Positions 1 through 5,973 of a stretch of 8,282 nucleotides of DNA are shown here, piece after piece; the first letter of the stretch is position 1, and every line of letters starts with the position of its first letter. The DNA lies in NCBI GenBank assembly GCA_016839425.1, contig JAEOUI010000048.1, positions 1-8,282 of the forward strand, written 5' to 3'. Below the pieces are notes generated by a model, which worked only from the letters and a program-made list of their open reading frames with translations, made no database searches and was not told the origin of the DNA. Origin of the DNA: Promethearchaeota archaeon. Lineage in GTDB: Archaea > Asgardarchaeota > Lokiarchaeia > Sigynarchaeales > SOKP01. The translations under genes were made by a program, and so were the position numbers.

Positions 1-629
1 AAGGGGATTTGAACTGCATCTCCCAAAACCTTTCCCCTTGCGATCTTCGGTGCCATCTTAACCAATTCTAGAGCTTTCAGCAATGATCTATGGTCGATTT
101 GGGGTAGGATCACATGTCGCTTTGGAATATTTTCTATTTCCTCCTCTTTGGGATGTAATGCACTTAATGTCAAGGCCAAAGACATCCCAGTCGCCAAGGG
201 TACTACGATGGCGTCTTTCACGAGAGGTAATCCAAAGGTCTTGAAAAAATTTCTTGCAAGATAGTTTGAAAGCTCGTACAGTATTGAAGCCCCTGGGGCT
301 TTCGGTTGAGGCGCAGATAAATACCCACTCCTTCCCACGCCGTGACAAAATCCCGCGGAAGTCTTTAGTTGAATTTTAGAAGCAATCCTTGCCTCTCGTT
401 CGCCCACTCTCGAGGCGCTTAAATCCTTGTCCGTATCCATATTCGATAAAATGGTTAAGAAAAACTCGATCTGTTCATCGCTCCACGGCTCTCGCGGAAC
501 TGCCTTTTGTTCGAGCAACACTTTCATTGGACCTAAAAAGTCGTTCAAGATCGTCTGTCCTCGACGAAGCATATTTTCGGGAATCGTCGTGCTTGAGAAT
601 AATTCAATAATTTTACTGAAGTCAACCAT
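1..629 (-). CDS. spcS: SepSecS, O-phosphoseryl-tRNA(Sec):selenocysteinyl-tRNA synthase, N-terminal part (partial)
   Basis: This PLP enzyme converts O-phosphoseryl-tRNA(Sec) to selenocysteinyl-tRNA(Sec) with selenophosphate, the last step of the archaeal/eukaryotic Sec route. The frame is open from ATG at 629 through the window edge: 209 codons, no stop, so the gene is partial. Family blocks are clear: SNMDTDKD (res 62-69), SRVGEREARIAS (73-84), FCHGVGRSGYLSAPQPKAPG (94-113), VVPLATGMSLALTL (142-155) and LPQIDHRSLLKAL (175-187). The GRSG...QPK segment (99-110) corresponds to the loop that recognises the phosphoseryl phosphate (Arg100 and Gln108 here). The PLP lysine lies in the missing C-terminal part. 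Starting at 629 matches the family's N-terminal helical region. No Shine-Dalgarno is visible. tRNA-Sec ends 23 bases upstream on the same strand, which leaves little room for a separate promoter. Identification is firm. Confidence 0.95.
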   Translation of the reverse strand, partial: MVDFSKIIELFSSTTIPENMLRRGQTILNDFLGPMKVLLEQKAVPREPWSDEQIEFFLTILSNMDTDKDLSASRVGEREARIASKIQLKTSAGFCHGVGRSGYLSAPQPKAPGASILYELSNYLARNFFKTFGLPLVKDAIVVPLATGMSLALTLSALHPKEEEIENIPKRHVILPQIDHRSLLKALELVKMAPKIARGKVLGDAVQIP

Positions 630-652
630 AAAGGGCACTCAAATATAGTTAT

Positions 653-775
653 TGGCGGCCCTCGAGGGGATTTTCGATTTTCTGTAAATCAGAGGTTTCT
701 ATCGAACCCCTATCCCTCCGCAGGATAACTGGGTTTGAAGCCCAGCGTCAGAGACCACTCTAACCGTCAAGGGCC
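653..775 (-). tRNA. selC: tRNA-Sec (anticodon UCA), with T-loop intron and encoded CCA
   Basis: Read on the minus strand it folds as an archaeal tRNA-Sec. The acceptor stem has 9 bp (GGCCCTTGA 775-767 with TCGAGGGCC 665-657, one G-U), then discriminator G at 656 and genomic CCA at 655-653. The D stem has 7 bp (GTTAGAG 764-758 / CTCTGAC 753-747, one wobble) with a TGGT loop. The anticodon stem is CTGGG/CCCAG with loop CTTCAAA (740-734), so the anticodon is TCA at 738-736. The variable arm has a 6-bp stem (727-722 / 716-711) with loop GCGGA. The T stem has 4 bp (GGGG 710-707 / CCCC 669-666). The 9+4 acceptor/T geometry, long D stem, long variable arm and G73 are Sec hallmarks and exclude Ser and Leu tRNAs. 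Removing about 30 nt from the T loop gives a 93-nt mature RNA including CCA and a normal 7-nt T loop. This tRNA is serylated, phosphorylated, then acted on by SepSecS, encoded just downstream. Confidence 0.95.
671..700 (-). other. Archaeal-type tRNA intron in the T loop of tRNA-Sec (30 nt)
   Basis: Between GGGG (710-707) and CCCC (669-666) lie 37 nt instead of a 7-nt loop. TTCG (706-703) pairs with CGAA (676-673). On the 3' side a 3-nt bulge AAT (672-670) separates this 4-bp helix from the T stem. On the 5' side the paired run is followed by an unpaired stretch, then a small hairpin TCTG/CAGA (693-690 / 684-681). This is a relaxed bulge-helix-bulge (bulge-helix-loop) of the kind cut by archaeal splicing endonuclease. 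Symmetric cutting after the second bulge base removes 700-671 and gives loop TTCGATT; cutting after the first removes 701-672 and gives TTCGAAT. Both are canonical T loops, with the intron at 59/60 or 58/59. The exact cut is inferred. Confidence 0.83.
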
Positions 776-782
776 ACATAAG

Positions 783-800
783 TTCTTTAAATAATAAAAA
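783..800 (-). promoter_or_regulatory. Candidate TATA region for tRNA-Sec (and spcS)
   Basis: On the minus strand an A/T block containing TTTATTATTTAAA lies roughly 10 to 25 bases upstream of the tRNA-Sec 5' end at 775. It is the only TATA-like element suitably placed. The position is slightly close to the mature 5' end, so a short 5' leader removed by RNase P is possible. In such AT-rich sequence this is weak evidence. Confidence 0.35.
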
Positions 801-917
801 GAGGGAAATTTATTGAATATTTCGAATTTATGAACAGAAACTATTCAATTACATTATTTTTTCCTCAATCTATTTTCTCATTTATTATTGTTTTCTGAGA
901 TTTTCTTATTCCTTAAA

Positions 918-926
918 TTTATAATA
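918..926 (+). promoter_or_regulatory. Candidate TATA box for the membrane-protein/permease operon
   Basis: TTTATAATA at 918-926 resembles an archaeal TATA box and is preceded by an A-containing stretch that could serve as BRE. A start about 25 bases downstream would leave a leader of roughly 50 nt before the ATG at 1001. A Shine-Dalgarno-like AAGG lies at 992-995. Background AT content makes this tentative. Confidence 0.35.
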
Positions 927-1000
927 ATAGATTTTTTTTTCAGTGTAAATGTTATTTTTCAATTTTAATAGAATTTTTTTGATTAAAAAACAAGGTTATA

Positions 1001-2203
1001 ATGATGATAAGAAATAAGAATCGTGAAAAAACGAACTTGGACATTCGAAGAAATAAAGATGAGATAAAGCAGAGAGTTAATGATTATTTAGTTAGAGCCC
1101 ATAGTTTTCAAGAAGTCGGTACTGAAGTGTTACCTGACGAAAATTATGATGTTTTACATTTTCCTCACATCATACTTGCCATTGGAGTAATAATGGGTTT
1201 ATATGGTTATTTTATTATTTATATATCATCCGAATATACCGTTTACCTTGATGGATTATCGGCTCTTATTGTTGGTAACATCATATCAACAATTGGAATG
1301 CTCCGTTTATTGAAAAAATATTGGACTTCGTTTGTAATTTTATTATTGTTGAGTTTTGGAATTATTGCATTGATGTTAGCGATCTGGATATTTATATTAG
1401 TTCCTTGGGGTCTTTCTTCGGGATTATTTTTGACGAGTCTTGGTTCGCAAGTAGATTTTTTAAATAGGGTGATGATAATCATACAAACCACATTGATGTT
1501 TGCTTATACTGCCTGTTTTGTTTGGTATATTTTTGCTCGTTATACTTCCTCTCTTTATTTTAGGCTTTATTCGGGCGGTAAAAAAAAGAGACATCAATTT
1601 TTTATTGTCGATCCTTGGCGTAAAACCCTTTCAAACAAAATGATACTAATAAAAGACATTTTAGGACGAATATTATATCCTTTCTTGTTTCTCCTCTCAA
1701 TAATGTTATCCGTAACTAATGTAGGAGAACTTTATTTCACGCAAATCGATTGGGATAATTACTTTCAATCCATATTGGTAATGTATGCATTATTATGCGT
1801 GATGGTTGTTATATTCCCTGCGCTATGGCTTTTAGATTATGTGCGATTTTACGACGAACATCGCTTGGAGGTAAGATCAATGGGTCGACAAGTTCTTTTT
1901 CTCGTGAAAGGTTATGCTGGATTTGGAATAATAATTTCATTTTTAGCACGGTCTCAAGACGGAATAATAAGTGCATTAATGGAATTATTTATATTGACTC
2001 TATATTTGATACCCACATTGATACTTTTAATTGGAGGGTATGTCTTGCTAACTGAGAGAGACGTCTACTATATAGCAAGTAAGGTTCCTCACGGTGATGT
2101 TGTTATCGTGAATTACAAGCTTATCGATTCGTTAGGAGAAGAACTAAGGTGGTGGTTAGCAGCAAGGGACTCGCAAAGTGGAGGAGAGATTAAAAATGAG
2201 TGA
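1001..2203 (+). CDS. Unidentified multi-pass membrane protein (about 8 TM), first gene of permease operon
   Basis: I do not recognise this 400-aa protein. A basic, charged N-terminus (res 1-50, probably cytoplasmic) precedes about eight hydrophobic segments near 56-76, 84-102, 109-134, 155-180, 219-238, 254-278, 298-316 and 322-350. A cytoplasmic-looking basic loop with GGKKKRH (192-198) splits the first four from the last four, and a hydrophilic tail of about 50 residues follows. No catalytic motif or cofactor site is visible. AAGG at 992-995 serves either ATG at 1001 or the adjacent ATG at 1004. The stop TGA (2201-2203) lies inside ATGAGTGA, so it overlaps the permease start by 8 bases. This tight overlap implies translational coupling and a shared function, perhaps as a partner of the permease; that is inference. 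A second in-frame stop follows two codons after the TGA. Confidence 0.85.
   Translation: MMIRNKNREKTNLDIRRNKDEIKQRVNDYLVRAHSFQEVGTEVLPDENYDVLHFPHIILAIGVIMGLYGYFIIYISSEYTVYLDGLSALIVGNIISTIGMLRLLKKYWTSFVILLLLSFGIIALMLAIWIFILVPWGLSSGLFLTSLGSQVDFLNRVMIIIQTTLMFAYTACFVWYIFARYTSSLYFRLYSGGKKKRHQFFIVDPWRKTLSNKMILIKDILGRILYPFLFLLSIMLSVTNVGELYFTQIDWDNYFQSILVMYALLCVMVVIFPALWLLDYVRFYDEHRLEVRSMGRQVLFLVKGYAGFGIIISFLARSQDGIISALMELFILTLYLIPTLILLIGGYVLLTERDVYYIASKVPHGDVVIVNYKLIDSLGEELRWWLAARDSQSGGEIKNE
2180..2186 (+). promoter_or_regulatory. Strong Shine-Dalgarno that sets the permease start
   Basis: GGAGGAG lies 9 bases before the ATG at 2196 and inside the end of the upstream gene. It supports ATG 2196 over the in-frame GTG at 2178, which would overlap the site itself. 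It is the strongest ribosome binding site in the window and fits coupled translation within the operon. Confidence 0.75.
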
Positions 2204-3701
2204 AAGTAAACAAATCAGTATTTCTTCGAAATCAAGATTGAGTTCACAAAAGCGTAAGAAATATTCCTGGGTCATAGTAACGGCGATATTAGTTGGTACC
2301 GTAGTTGGAAGTGGTATTGTTAAGGATTCTGTAAAATGGGCCGCTGCTGGGGGATATTGGGCAATATTTGGTATCCTTTTCGTTTGGATCACCTTTTTTA
2401 TCATTGGAATTGCAATGTGTGATAATGCGTCTATGATGCCAGAAAAAGGTGGTACATATGCTTGGGCTCGTATCACCTTAGGAAGGTTTTGGGGGTGTCA
2501 AACAGGGTGGATATACATGATAGGATATACTTGTTTGAGTGTGATATTGAGTTGGTTAGCCTACTTAAACACAGTAACCGCTATAGAGTATTTCTTTCCA
2601 GAACCCGCAGCGTACTTATCGGCGCAAATTTTCAGTATCATCCTCCCAATGATATATATCATTACATTTTCTGCGATATATCTTTCTGGAGTAAAACAAT
2701 CCAAGCAAATAATCATTGCTTTTTTTGTGGTTAAAACAACGATGTGGTTGACTATTTTAGGAATAGGCCTTCTTCATTTTGATGCGAGCGTGGCAATTAA
2801 TACACCTAACACACAACCTTTAGGATCTATTATAGCTGTTGGAAGCTTGAGCGTCTTTGCCATGCTTGGTCTTGATTCAGCTTCTGTTTTTATTGATGAT
2901 ATTCATAAACCTGAAAAAAAAATATTGAAAGGGACTGTTGTAGGAATGACAATCGTGTTATTGCTTTATATTGGAACGATAATAGCAGTAATGGGGCTTG
3001 TTGGTCAATCAGAAGCAAAAAATTATATTAACGATGGATTATCTGGCATATTTTTATCACTATTAAGCGTACCGCCACCCGTGCTTCTCACATTCGTCGT
3101 AATTAGTATAACCGGAACCCTTTTTATTACCATGTATTTAGTTGTCAGGTTAAGTGGAGCCATGGCTGAGCATCGCGACTTTTTCTTTTCAAAAAGCGTT
3201 GAGAAAAAGATTGAAAACGAAGTAAATAACTCAGACGCCTATAAGATCGAAATGCCTAGAAAAGCAATGTTCTTCCAACCAATAATATATGTCGTATTTT
3301 TCGTACTCGTTTACATTGAAAACTTTTTTGGTACTTATTTTGTATTATACTGTGTCTATTATATGGGAATACTTGCAATATTATTCATATTGTTCATGGT
3401 GGCGTTAACAAATTTTAAAGCACATAAATCGGGATTTACTAAAAATCGCAAAGAAGAGAAAAAGCAATTTAGATGGTTAAGAGGTGTAATAATGCCAGTA
3501 TTTGGAATGATCGCTATGGCATTTATTATTGGCTTATCGATATTTTACATGTGGACTCAACCAGAATTTCCCTTACCAGGACCCAACGATAGCTCTGCGT
3601 GGTTAGTTTGGCAATATCTTGGCAAGGTTTTCCCTTTTCTCATGATAGTTCCAGGCCTGTTATATTGGTTTTTGAAAGGGAAAAAAAAACATCAAGAATA
3701 A
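2196..3701 (+). CDS. APC-superfamily amino acid/polyamine permease
   Basis: This 501-aa integral membrane protein has about 12 hydrophobic segments, the usual APC length. TM1 carries the unwound-helix motif GTVVGSGI (res 34-41), which binds substrate backbone in this fold. The loop after TM2 has MPEKGGTYAWAR (81-92), the P-E-x-G-G-x-Y signature of amino acid permeases. TM6 has FAMLGLDSASV (221-231), followed by the KPEKKILKG loop (238-246), matching the conserved F-x-G-x-(D/E)...NP-R-x-x-P region. It would import an amino acid, polyamine or related organic cation by secondary transport; the substrate cannot be read from sequence. It is coupled to the upstream 8-TM gene by an 8-base overlap. 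Start ATG 2196 is chosen from the Shine-Dalgarno at 2180-2186. An A9 run near the 3' end (3681-3689) does not break the frame. Confidence 0.9.
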   Translation: MSESKQISISSKSRLSSQKRKKYSWVIVTAILVGTVVGSGIVKDSVKWAAAGGYWAIFGILFVWITFFIIGIAMCDNASMMPEKGGTYAWARITLGRFWGCQTGWIYMIGYTCLSVILSWLAYLNTVTAIEYFFPEPAAYLSAQIFSIILPMIYIITFSAIYLSGVKQSKQIIIAFFVVKTTMWLTILGIGLLHFDASVAINTPNTQPLGSIIAVGSLSVFAMLGLDSASVFIDDIHKPEKKILKGTVVGMTIVLLLYIGTIIAVMGLVGQSEAKNYINDGLSGIFLSLLSVPPPVLLTFVVISITGTLFITMYLVVRLSGAMAEHRDFFFSKSVEKKIENEVNNSDAYKIEMPRKAMFFQPIIYVVFFVLVYIENFFGTYFVLYCVYYMGILAILFILFMVALTNFKAHKSGFTKNRKEEKKQFRWLRGVIMPVFGMIAMAFIIGLSIFYMWTQPEFPLPGPNDSSAWLVWQYLGKVFPFLMIVPGLLYWFLKGKKKHQE

Positions 3702-3706
3702 ATAAG

Positions 3707-3734
3707 TTTTTTATTTTTTCATATTTTTTCTTTT
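3707..3734 (+). terminator. Oligo-T transcription terminator after the permease operon
   Basis: Immediately after the permease stop the plus strand has three runs of six T plus a T4, separated by one to three other bases. Archaeal RNA polymerase terminates at such T-rich tracts without a hairpin. It also fits the operon boundary before the small zinc-ribbon gene. Confidence 0.6.
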
Positions 3735-3774
3735 AAATTTCGATACTTAAACGATTGGAATGCAATCGAAATTT
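3735..3774. repeat. Perfect 10-bp inverted repeat with an alternative inner hairpin
   Basis: AAATTTCGAT (3735-3744) and ATCGAAATTT (3765-3774) are perfect inverted copies separated by 20 bases. Inside, CGATTG (3752-3757) and CAATCG (3763-3768) form a second inverted pair with a 5-base spacer, and this uses the same ATCG bases as the outer repeat, so the two pairings exclude each other. The right arm runs into the TATA-like TTTTTAAAA (3772-3780) of the 58-aa gene. It could be an operator, or RNA structure at the operon 3' end. Confidence 0.6.
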
Positions 3775-3780
3775 TTAAAA
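3772..3780 (+). promoter_or_regulatory. Candidate TATA box for the 58-aa zinc-ribbon gene
   Basis: TTTTTAAAA lies about 57 bases before the ATG at 3833, which predicts a start near 3801 and a leader of about 30 nt. It abuts the right arm of the inverted repeat, so a protein bound there could block TBP. Confidence 0.4.
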
Positions 3781-3832
3781 GTGTGGTTTTACAAAAATGT
3801 ATGGTTTAATCGTTAAAAATTGAATATAAATC

Positions 3833-4009
3833 ATGTTAAACAAGATCACGAAAAGCGTCTTAGACGCACTCCCGAAAACATGCGAGTATTGTGGGAGTGA
3901 AAGAATAAGCTTTTGGGAAGAAAAGTCCAATAAATTTGTCTTTCGATGCATTGATTGCGGAGTTTTTTATCCCATTTCTACAACGAGAGGCTTAAATATT
4001 AAAAAATAA
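3833..4009 (+). CDS. Small zinc-ribbon protein (58 aa)
   Basis: This short frame encodes a 58-residue protein with two CxxC knuckles: CEYCG (Cys17, Cys20) and CIDCG (Cys39, Cys42), 18 residues apart. Hydrophobic and aromatic residues between them (F27, W28, F35, F37) fit a zinc-ribbon beta hairpin. Such mini zinc ribbons in archaea often bind nucleic acid or act as accessory subunits, but I cannot assign a role. No good Shine-Dalgarno precedes the ATG. The gene has its own candidate TATA box with an adjacent inverted repeat, and it converges on the DedA-family gene 22 bases downstream. The paired cysteine knuckles make random occurrence unlikely. Confidence 0.72.
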   Translation: MLNKITKSVLDALPKTCEYCGSERISFWEEKSNKFVFRCIDCGVFYPISTTRGLNIKK

Positions 4010-4031
4010 AAAATCAAGTCCAAAAAAAATT
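4010..4031 (-). terminator. Oligo-T terminator for the DedA-family gene
   Basis: On the minus strand, directly after the stop of the 4032-4769 gene, there is a T8 run (4022-4029), and two further T6 runs follow that extend into the end of the convergent 58-aa gene. This is a typical archaeal T-rich terminator, inferred from composition. Confidence 0.45.
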
Positions 4032-4769
4032 TTAAGCGGAGTTATTTTTAGGCTTGTACTTTACCATCAACACCATTATAGCCCATATTGCCCATAACGA
4101 AGCTACTCCCAAAATCCATCCACTTTCACTTTCACCAGAGAAAATACCGAGATTCCACGCAAAAACTCCAAAAAGCACCATCACGAGCATCATGACTATC
4201 TTTCCTGCGAACATCCAAAAGAATGTCTTCTTCAAGTCGTATTTTACAATACCTAATGGAATCATCAAGAGCGATTCTGGAAGTGGGGTGATACCAAACA
4301 CTAAAATGATCAACGGAATAAATTGGGGCTTTTTTAAAATGATCTGAGACCATCGGTATTGAATATCAGGATCGTCTTGACTTAGCACATGTTCCGCTCC
4401 TCGGCCGACATAGTAGTCCAAGAGGTCACCGATTGTATTCGAAAGCGCCGAAAAGAAAACTAATCCCACGATGAGAATCCAAGCGTAGTCATATACTCCA
4501 ATCCAAGCTTGAGTGAATAAAGCAACGGGTATCATATAGGGTATGGGGACGGGTACGAGAGCGCCAAGAAAACAGAGTAAGGAAACAAATCCAATAGCGA
4601 CCCAATAATTTACCGAACCCAAAGCATTTGGATTAAACCACTTTCCCAAGTCAAAATATTGTCCAATGTTGGGATATAAAGCACACAATATCGTGATCAC
4701 GACAAGGATTACAGCAAAGATTATGAAAAATATATTGGTCTTATTTTTTGATACAGTCAATTTTTTCAT
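4032..4769 (-). CDS. DedA/VTT-domain (SNARE-associated-like) membrane protein
   Basis: This 245-aa protein starts with a TM helix (res 12-32). A VTT/DedA-like core follows: GALVPVPIPYMIPVALF (69-85), with the re-entrant proline-rich segment, then SALSNTIGDLLDYYVGRGA (107-125), then FGITPLPESLLMIPLGIVKYDLKKTFFWMFAGK (158-190). The last block has the small-residue/Pro/Gly pattern of the second re-entrant loop and the closing glycine helix. Two more TM helices end the protein. Family members include lipid scramblases and flippases (VMP1/TMEM41B in eukaryotes, undecaprenyl-phosphate or PE flippases in bacteria), so phospholipid or polyprenyl-phosphate translocation is a reasonable family-level guess. 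The gene lies 71 bases downstream of the Nudix gene on the same strand, with a TATA-like TTTTAAAAA between them, so it may have its own promoter. No Shine-Dalgarno is visible. Confidence 0.82.
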   Translation of the reverse strand: MKKLTVSKNKTNIFFIIFAVILVVITILCALYPNIGQYFDLGKWFNPNALGSVNYWVAIGFVSLLCFLGALVPVPIPYMIPVALFTQAWIGVYDYAWILIVGLVFFSALSNTIGDLLDYYVGRGAEHVLSQDDPDIQYRWSQIILKKPQFIPLIILVFGITPLPESLLMIPLGIVKYDLKKTFFWMFAGKIVMMLVMVLFGVFAWNLGIFSGESESGWILGVASLWAIWAIMVLMVKYKPKNNSA

Positions 4770-4805
4770 GTAACTATTAATCGCTTTTAACGTATTAATA
4801 TTTGA

Positions 4806-4817
4806 TCTTTTTAAAAC
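4806..4817 (-). promoter_or_regulatory. Candidate TATA box for the DedA-family gene
   Basis: On the minus strand TTTTAAAAAGAT lies about 40 bases upstream of the ATG at 4769. A start about 25 bases downstream would give a leader near 15-20 nt, which fits the lack of a Shine-Dalgarno. Co-transcription from the Nudix gene is the alternative. Confidence 0.3.
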
Positions 4818-4840
4818 AGTAATAATTAGAGTAAAAAGGT

Positions 4841-5560
4841 TTAAAAATCCTTAAACTGGCGGAGGTAGTTGGCGTAATCCTCGCTTAGGATAAACTTTTT
4901 AAAATTTTTTAATTCCTTTACTCGAAATTCTTGCGAACCTAAATTGGATATTTCGAAATCGTAGACCATTTTGATGAAACTTACGATCATAAAAGCTGTG
5001 GCACCCCATATCATGTAGTTTTTTTTATTAGACTTGAAATCGAAATAATAAACGGGAAAATAGTGATTCCCATAAAACATCTGTCTCTCATTAAAGTTTG
5101 TTTTTTTCACAAAAAAATCTATGGGTACTTTCACGATCTGCTGCACCTCTCTTTCCTGCCTTTTAAGTTCTTGTTCCTTGTCTATAACACCCACGAAAGG
5201 AGTTATGATGAAATTAGTCATAGTAGGATAATCGTGGAGGCACCCTAACAATTTTATATTTTTCCTTGGTACGCCAATCTCCTCGCAGGTTTCCCTTAAT
5301 ACCGTGTCGATTAAAGAATCGTCCCGCTCCAATTCAAATTTTCCTCCAGGAAAGGCCATCTCTCCCCTGTGGCGTCTTCCTTTATCGGCTCGATGAATCA
5401 AAATCAGCTCATATGGCTTTTTCTCACAAGGGATTATGGTAAACAAAACCGCCGACTTGGTGAAGTGATCGTCCGTCAAGGTTATCCTATTGGGAGAATT
5501 CAATTCATATAACTTTTTTTTAATTAACTCCTCGTCGAACAAGAGATTTAGGGAACTCAT
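4841..5560 (-). CDS. Nudix hydrolase, CoA pyrophosphatase type (NUDT7/YeaB-like)
   Basis: From ATG 5560 this is a 239-aa soluble enzyme. LIHRADKGRRHRGEMAFPGG (res 54-73) matches the CoA-pyrophosphatase signature that precedes the Nudix box in NUDT7/8 and YeaB. The box follows (72-97), ending in RETCEEIGV with the metal-binding glutamates; it is about one residue longer than usual before the aspartate. VPIDFF (145-150) and IWGATAFMI near the C-terminal third are also typical of this subfamily. The likely reaction is hydrolysis of CoA or acyl-CoA to phosphopantetheine plus 3',5'-ADP; other dinucleotide substrates are possible. A longer frame from GTG 5584 exists, but ATG 5560 gives a normal N-terminus. 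It is divergent from the 99-aa gene across 80 bases and may be co-transcribed with the downstream DedA-family gene. Confidence 0.9.
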   Translation of the reverse strand: MSSLNLLFDEELIKKKLYELNSPNRITLTDDHFTKSAVLFTIIPCEKKPYELILIHRADKGRRHRGEMAFPGGKFELERDDSLIDTVLRETCEEIGVPRKNIKLLGCLHDYPTMTNFIITPFVGVIDKEQELKRQEREVQQIVKVPIDFFVKKTNFNERQMFYGNHYFPVYYFDFKSNKKNYMIWGATAFMIVSFIKMVYDFEISNLGSQEFRVKELKNFKKFILSEDYANYLRQFKDF

Positions 5561-5640
5561 TTTATGACAAAAAATATAAGACACTAACTATTATTTTTCA
5601 TAATTTTGTATTGAAAATTAAATTTAGCACGTGAGAAAAA

Positions 5641-5940
5641 ATGAAACTTCCCAAAGAAATGAGAGAAAAAAAGGAAATAGGCGCGAATAAACCTAAGGAT
5701 TGCTCCGTTATAGAATGTAAGCAGCCAGCGATTCGCTCGCTTTCGGAAAATAAGTGGAACAAGTATTTAGAAAAAGCCAAGCTAAATATCGAGGAAAACA
5801 AGCAACATAAAATCTTTCTTTGCAAGACCCATTATAAAGAAGTAAATAAGGTTAGGAAATTAGAAGAAAAACTCTATCAGAAAAAAGGCTTTTTGGACGA
5901 TTCTAAAGCTGGCAGAAAGGGACAATATTTGGGAGAATAA
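5641..5940 (+). CDS. Small C/H zinc-binding protein (99 aa), function unknown
   Basis: The protein is strongly basic and lysine-rich, with four candidate zinc ligands: Cys21 and Cys26 in CSVIEC, and Cys61 and His64 in LCKTHYKEV. They are separated by a helical charged insert (res 36-57). A CxxxxC ... CxxH arrangement, with a small basic patch after the first pair (AIRSLS), recalls short archaeal zinc-binding proteins ending in C-K-x-H-Y-K-E; I recognise this pattern only loosely. The basic charge suggests nucleic-acid or ribosome binding, which is inference. GTGAG at 5631-5635 sits 5 bases before the ATG and resembles part of an archaeal Shine-Dalgarno. The gene is divergent from the Nudix gene, and its stop lies inside a hairpin sequence at 5933-5953. 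Confidence 0.78.
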   Translation: MKLPKEMREKKEIGANKPKDCSVIECKQPAIRSLSENKWNKYLEKAKLNIEENKQHKIFLCKTHYKEVNKVRKLEEKLYQKKGFLDDSKAGRKGQYLGE

Positions 5941-5953
5941 AATAATCATTCTC
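5933..5953. terminator. Hairpin between convergent genes, possible bidirectional terminator
   Basis: GAGAATAA (5933-5940) and TCATTCTC (5946-5953) pair over 8 bp with one wobble and a 5-base loop. The stem includes the stop codon of the 99-aa gene. It lies between that gene and the convergent 39-aa frame, with T-rich sequence following on the plus strand. A termination or 3'-end stability role is inferred. Confidence 0.4.
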
Positions 5954-5973
5954 ACAAAATTTTACTTATTTAA

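Larger units (their letters stand above)
776..1000. other. AT-rich divergent intergenic region
   Basis: This 225-base stretch separates tRNA-Sec (minus) from the membrane-protein operon (plus). It is very AT-rich, with a pyrimidine-rich plus strand from about 840 to 910. I see no open frame of interest, tRNA or long inverted repeat in it. It probably holds the two divergent promoters. Confidence 0.6.

Noticed and set aside
88..348. Minus-strand 86-residue open frame
   Set aside because: It is an out-of-frame shadow of spcS; the spcS frame is open across the whole region and has clear family motifs.
389..648. Two overlapping plus-strand frames of about 73 residues
   Set aside because: Both are antisense to the N-terminal half of spcS and have no recognisable protein features.
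729..745. Reading the tRNA on the plus strand from its palindromic anticodon stem
   Set aside because: Only the minus strand gives the acceptor, D, variable and T arms and a 3' CCA.
2178..2195. GTG start for the permease
   Set aside because: It would overlap the Shine-Dalgarno at 2180-2186, which is correctly placed for ATG 2196.
2196..2211. Sec readthrough of the TGA ending the 8-TM protein
   Set aside because: The extension would add only two residues before TAA, and the TGA is part of a normal ATGAGTGA operon overlap.
5561..5584. GTG start for the Nudix protein, adding 8 residues
   Set aside because: ATG 5560 gives a normal family N-terminus and no ribosome binding site supports the upstream GTG.
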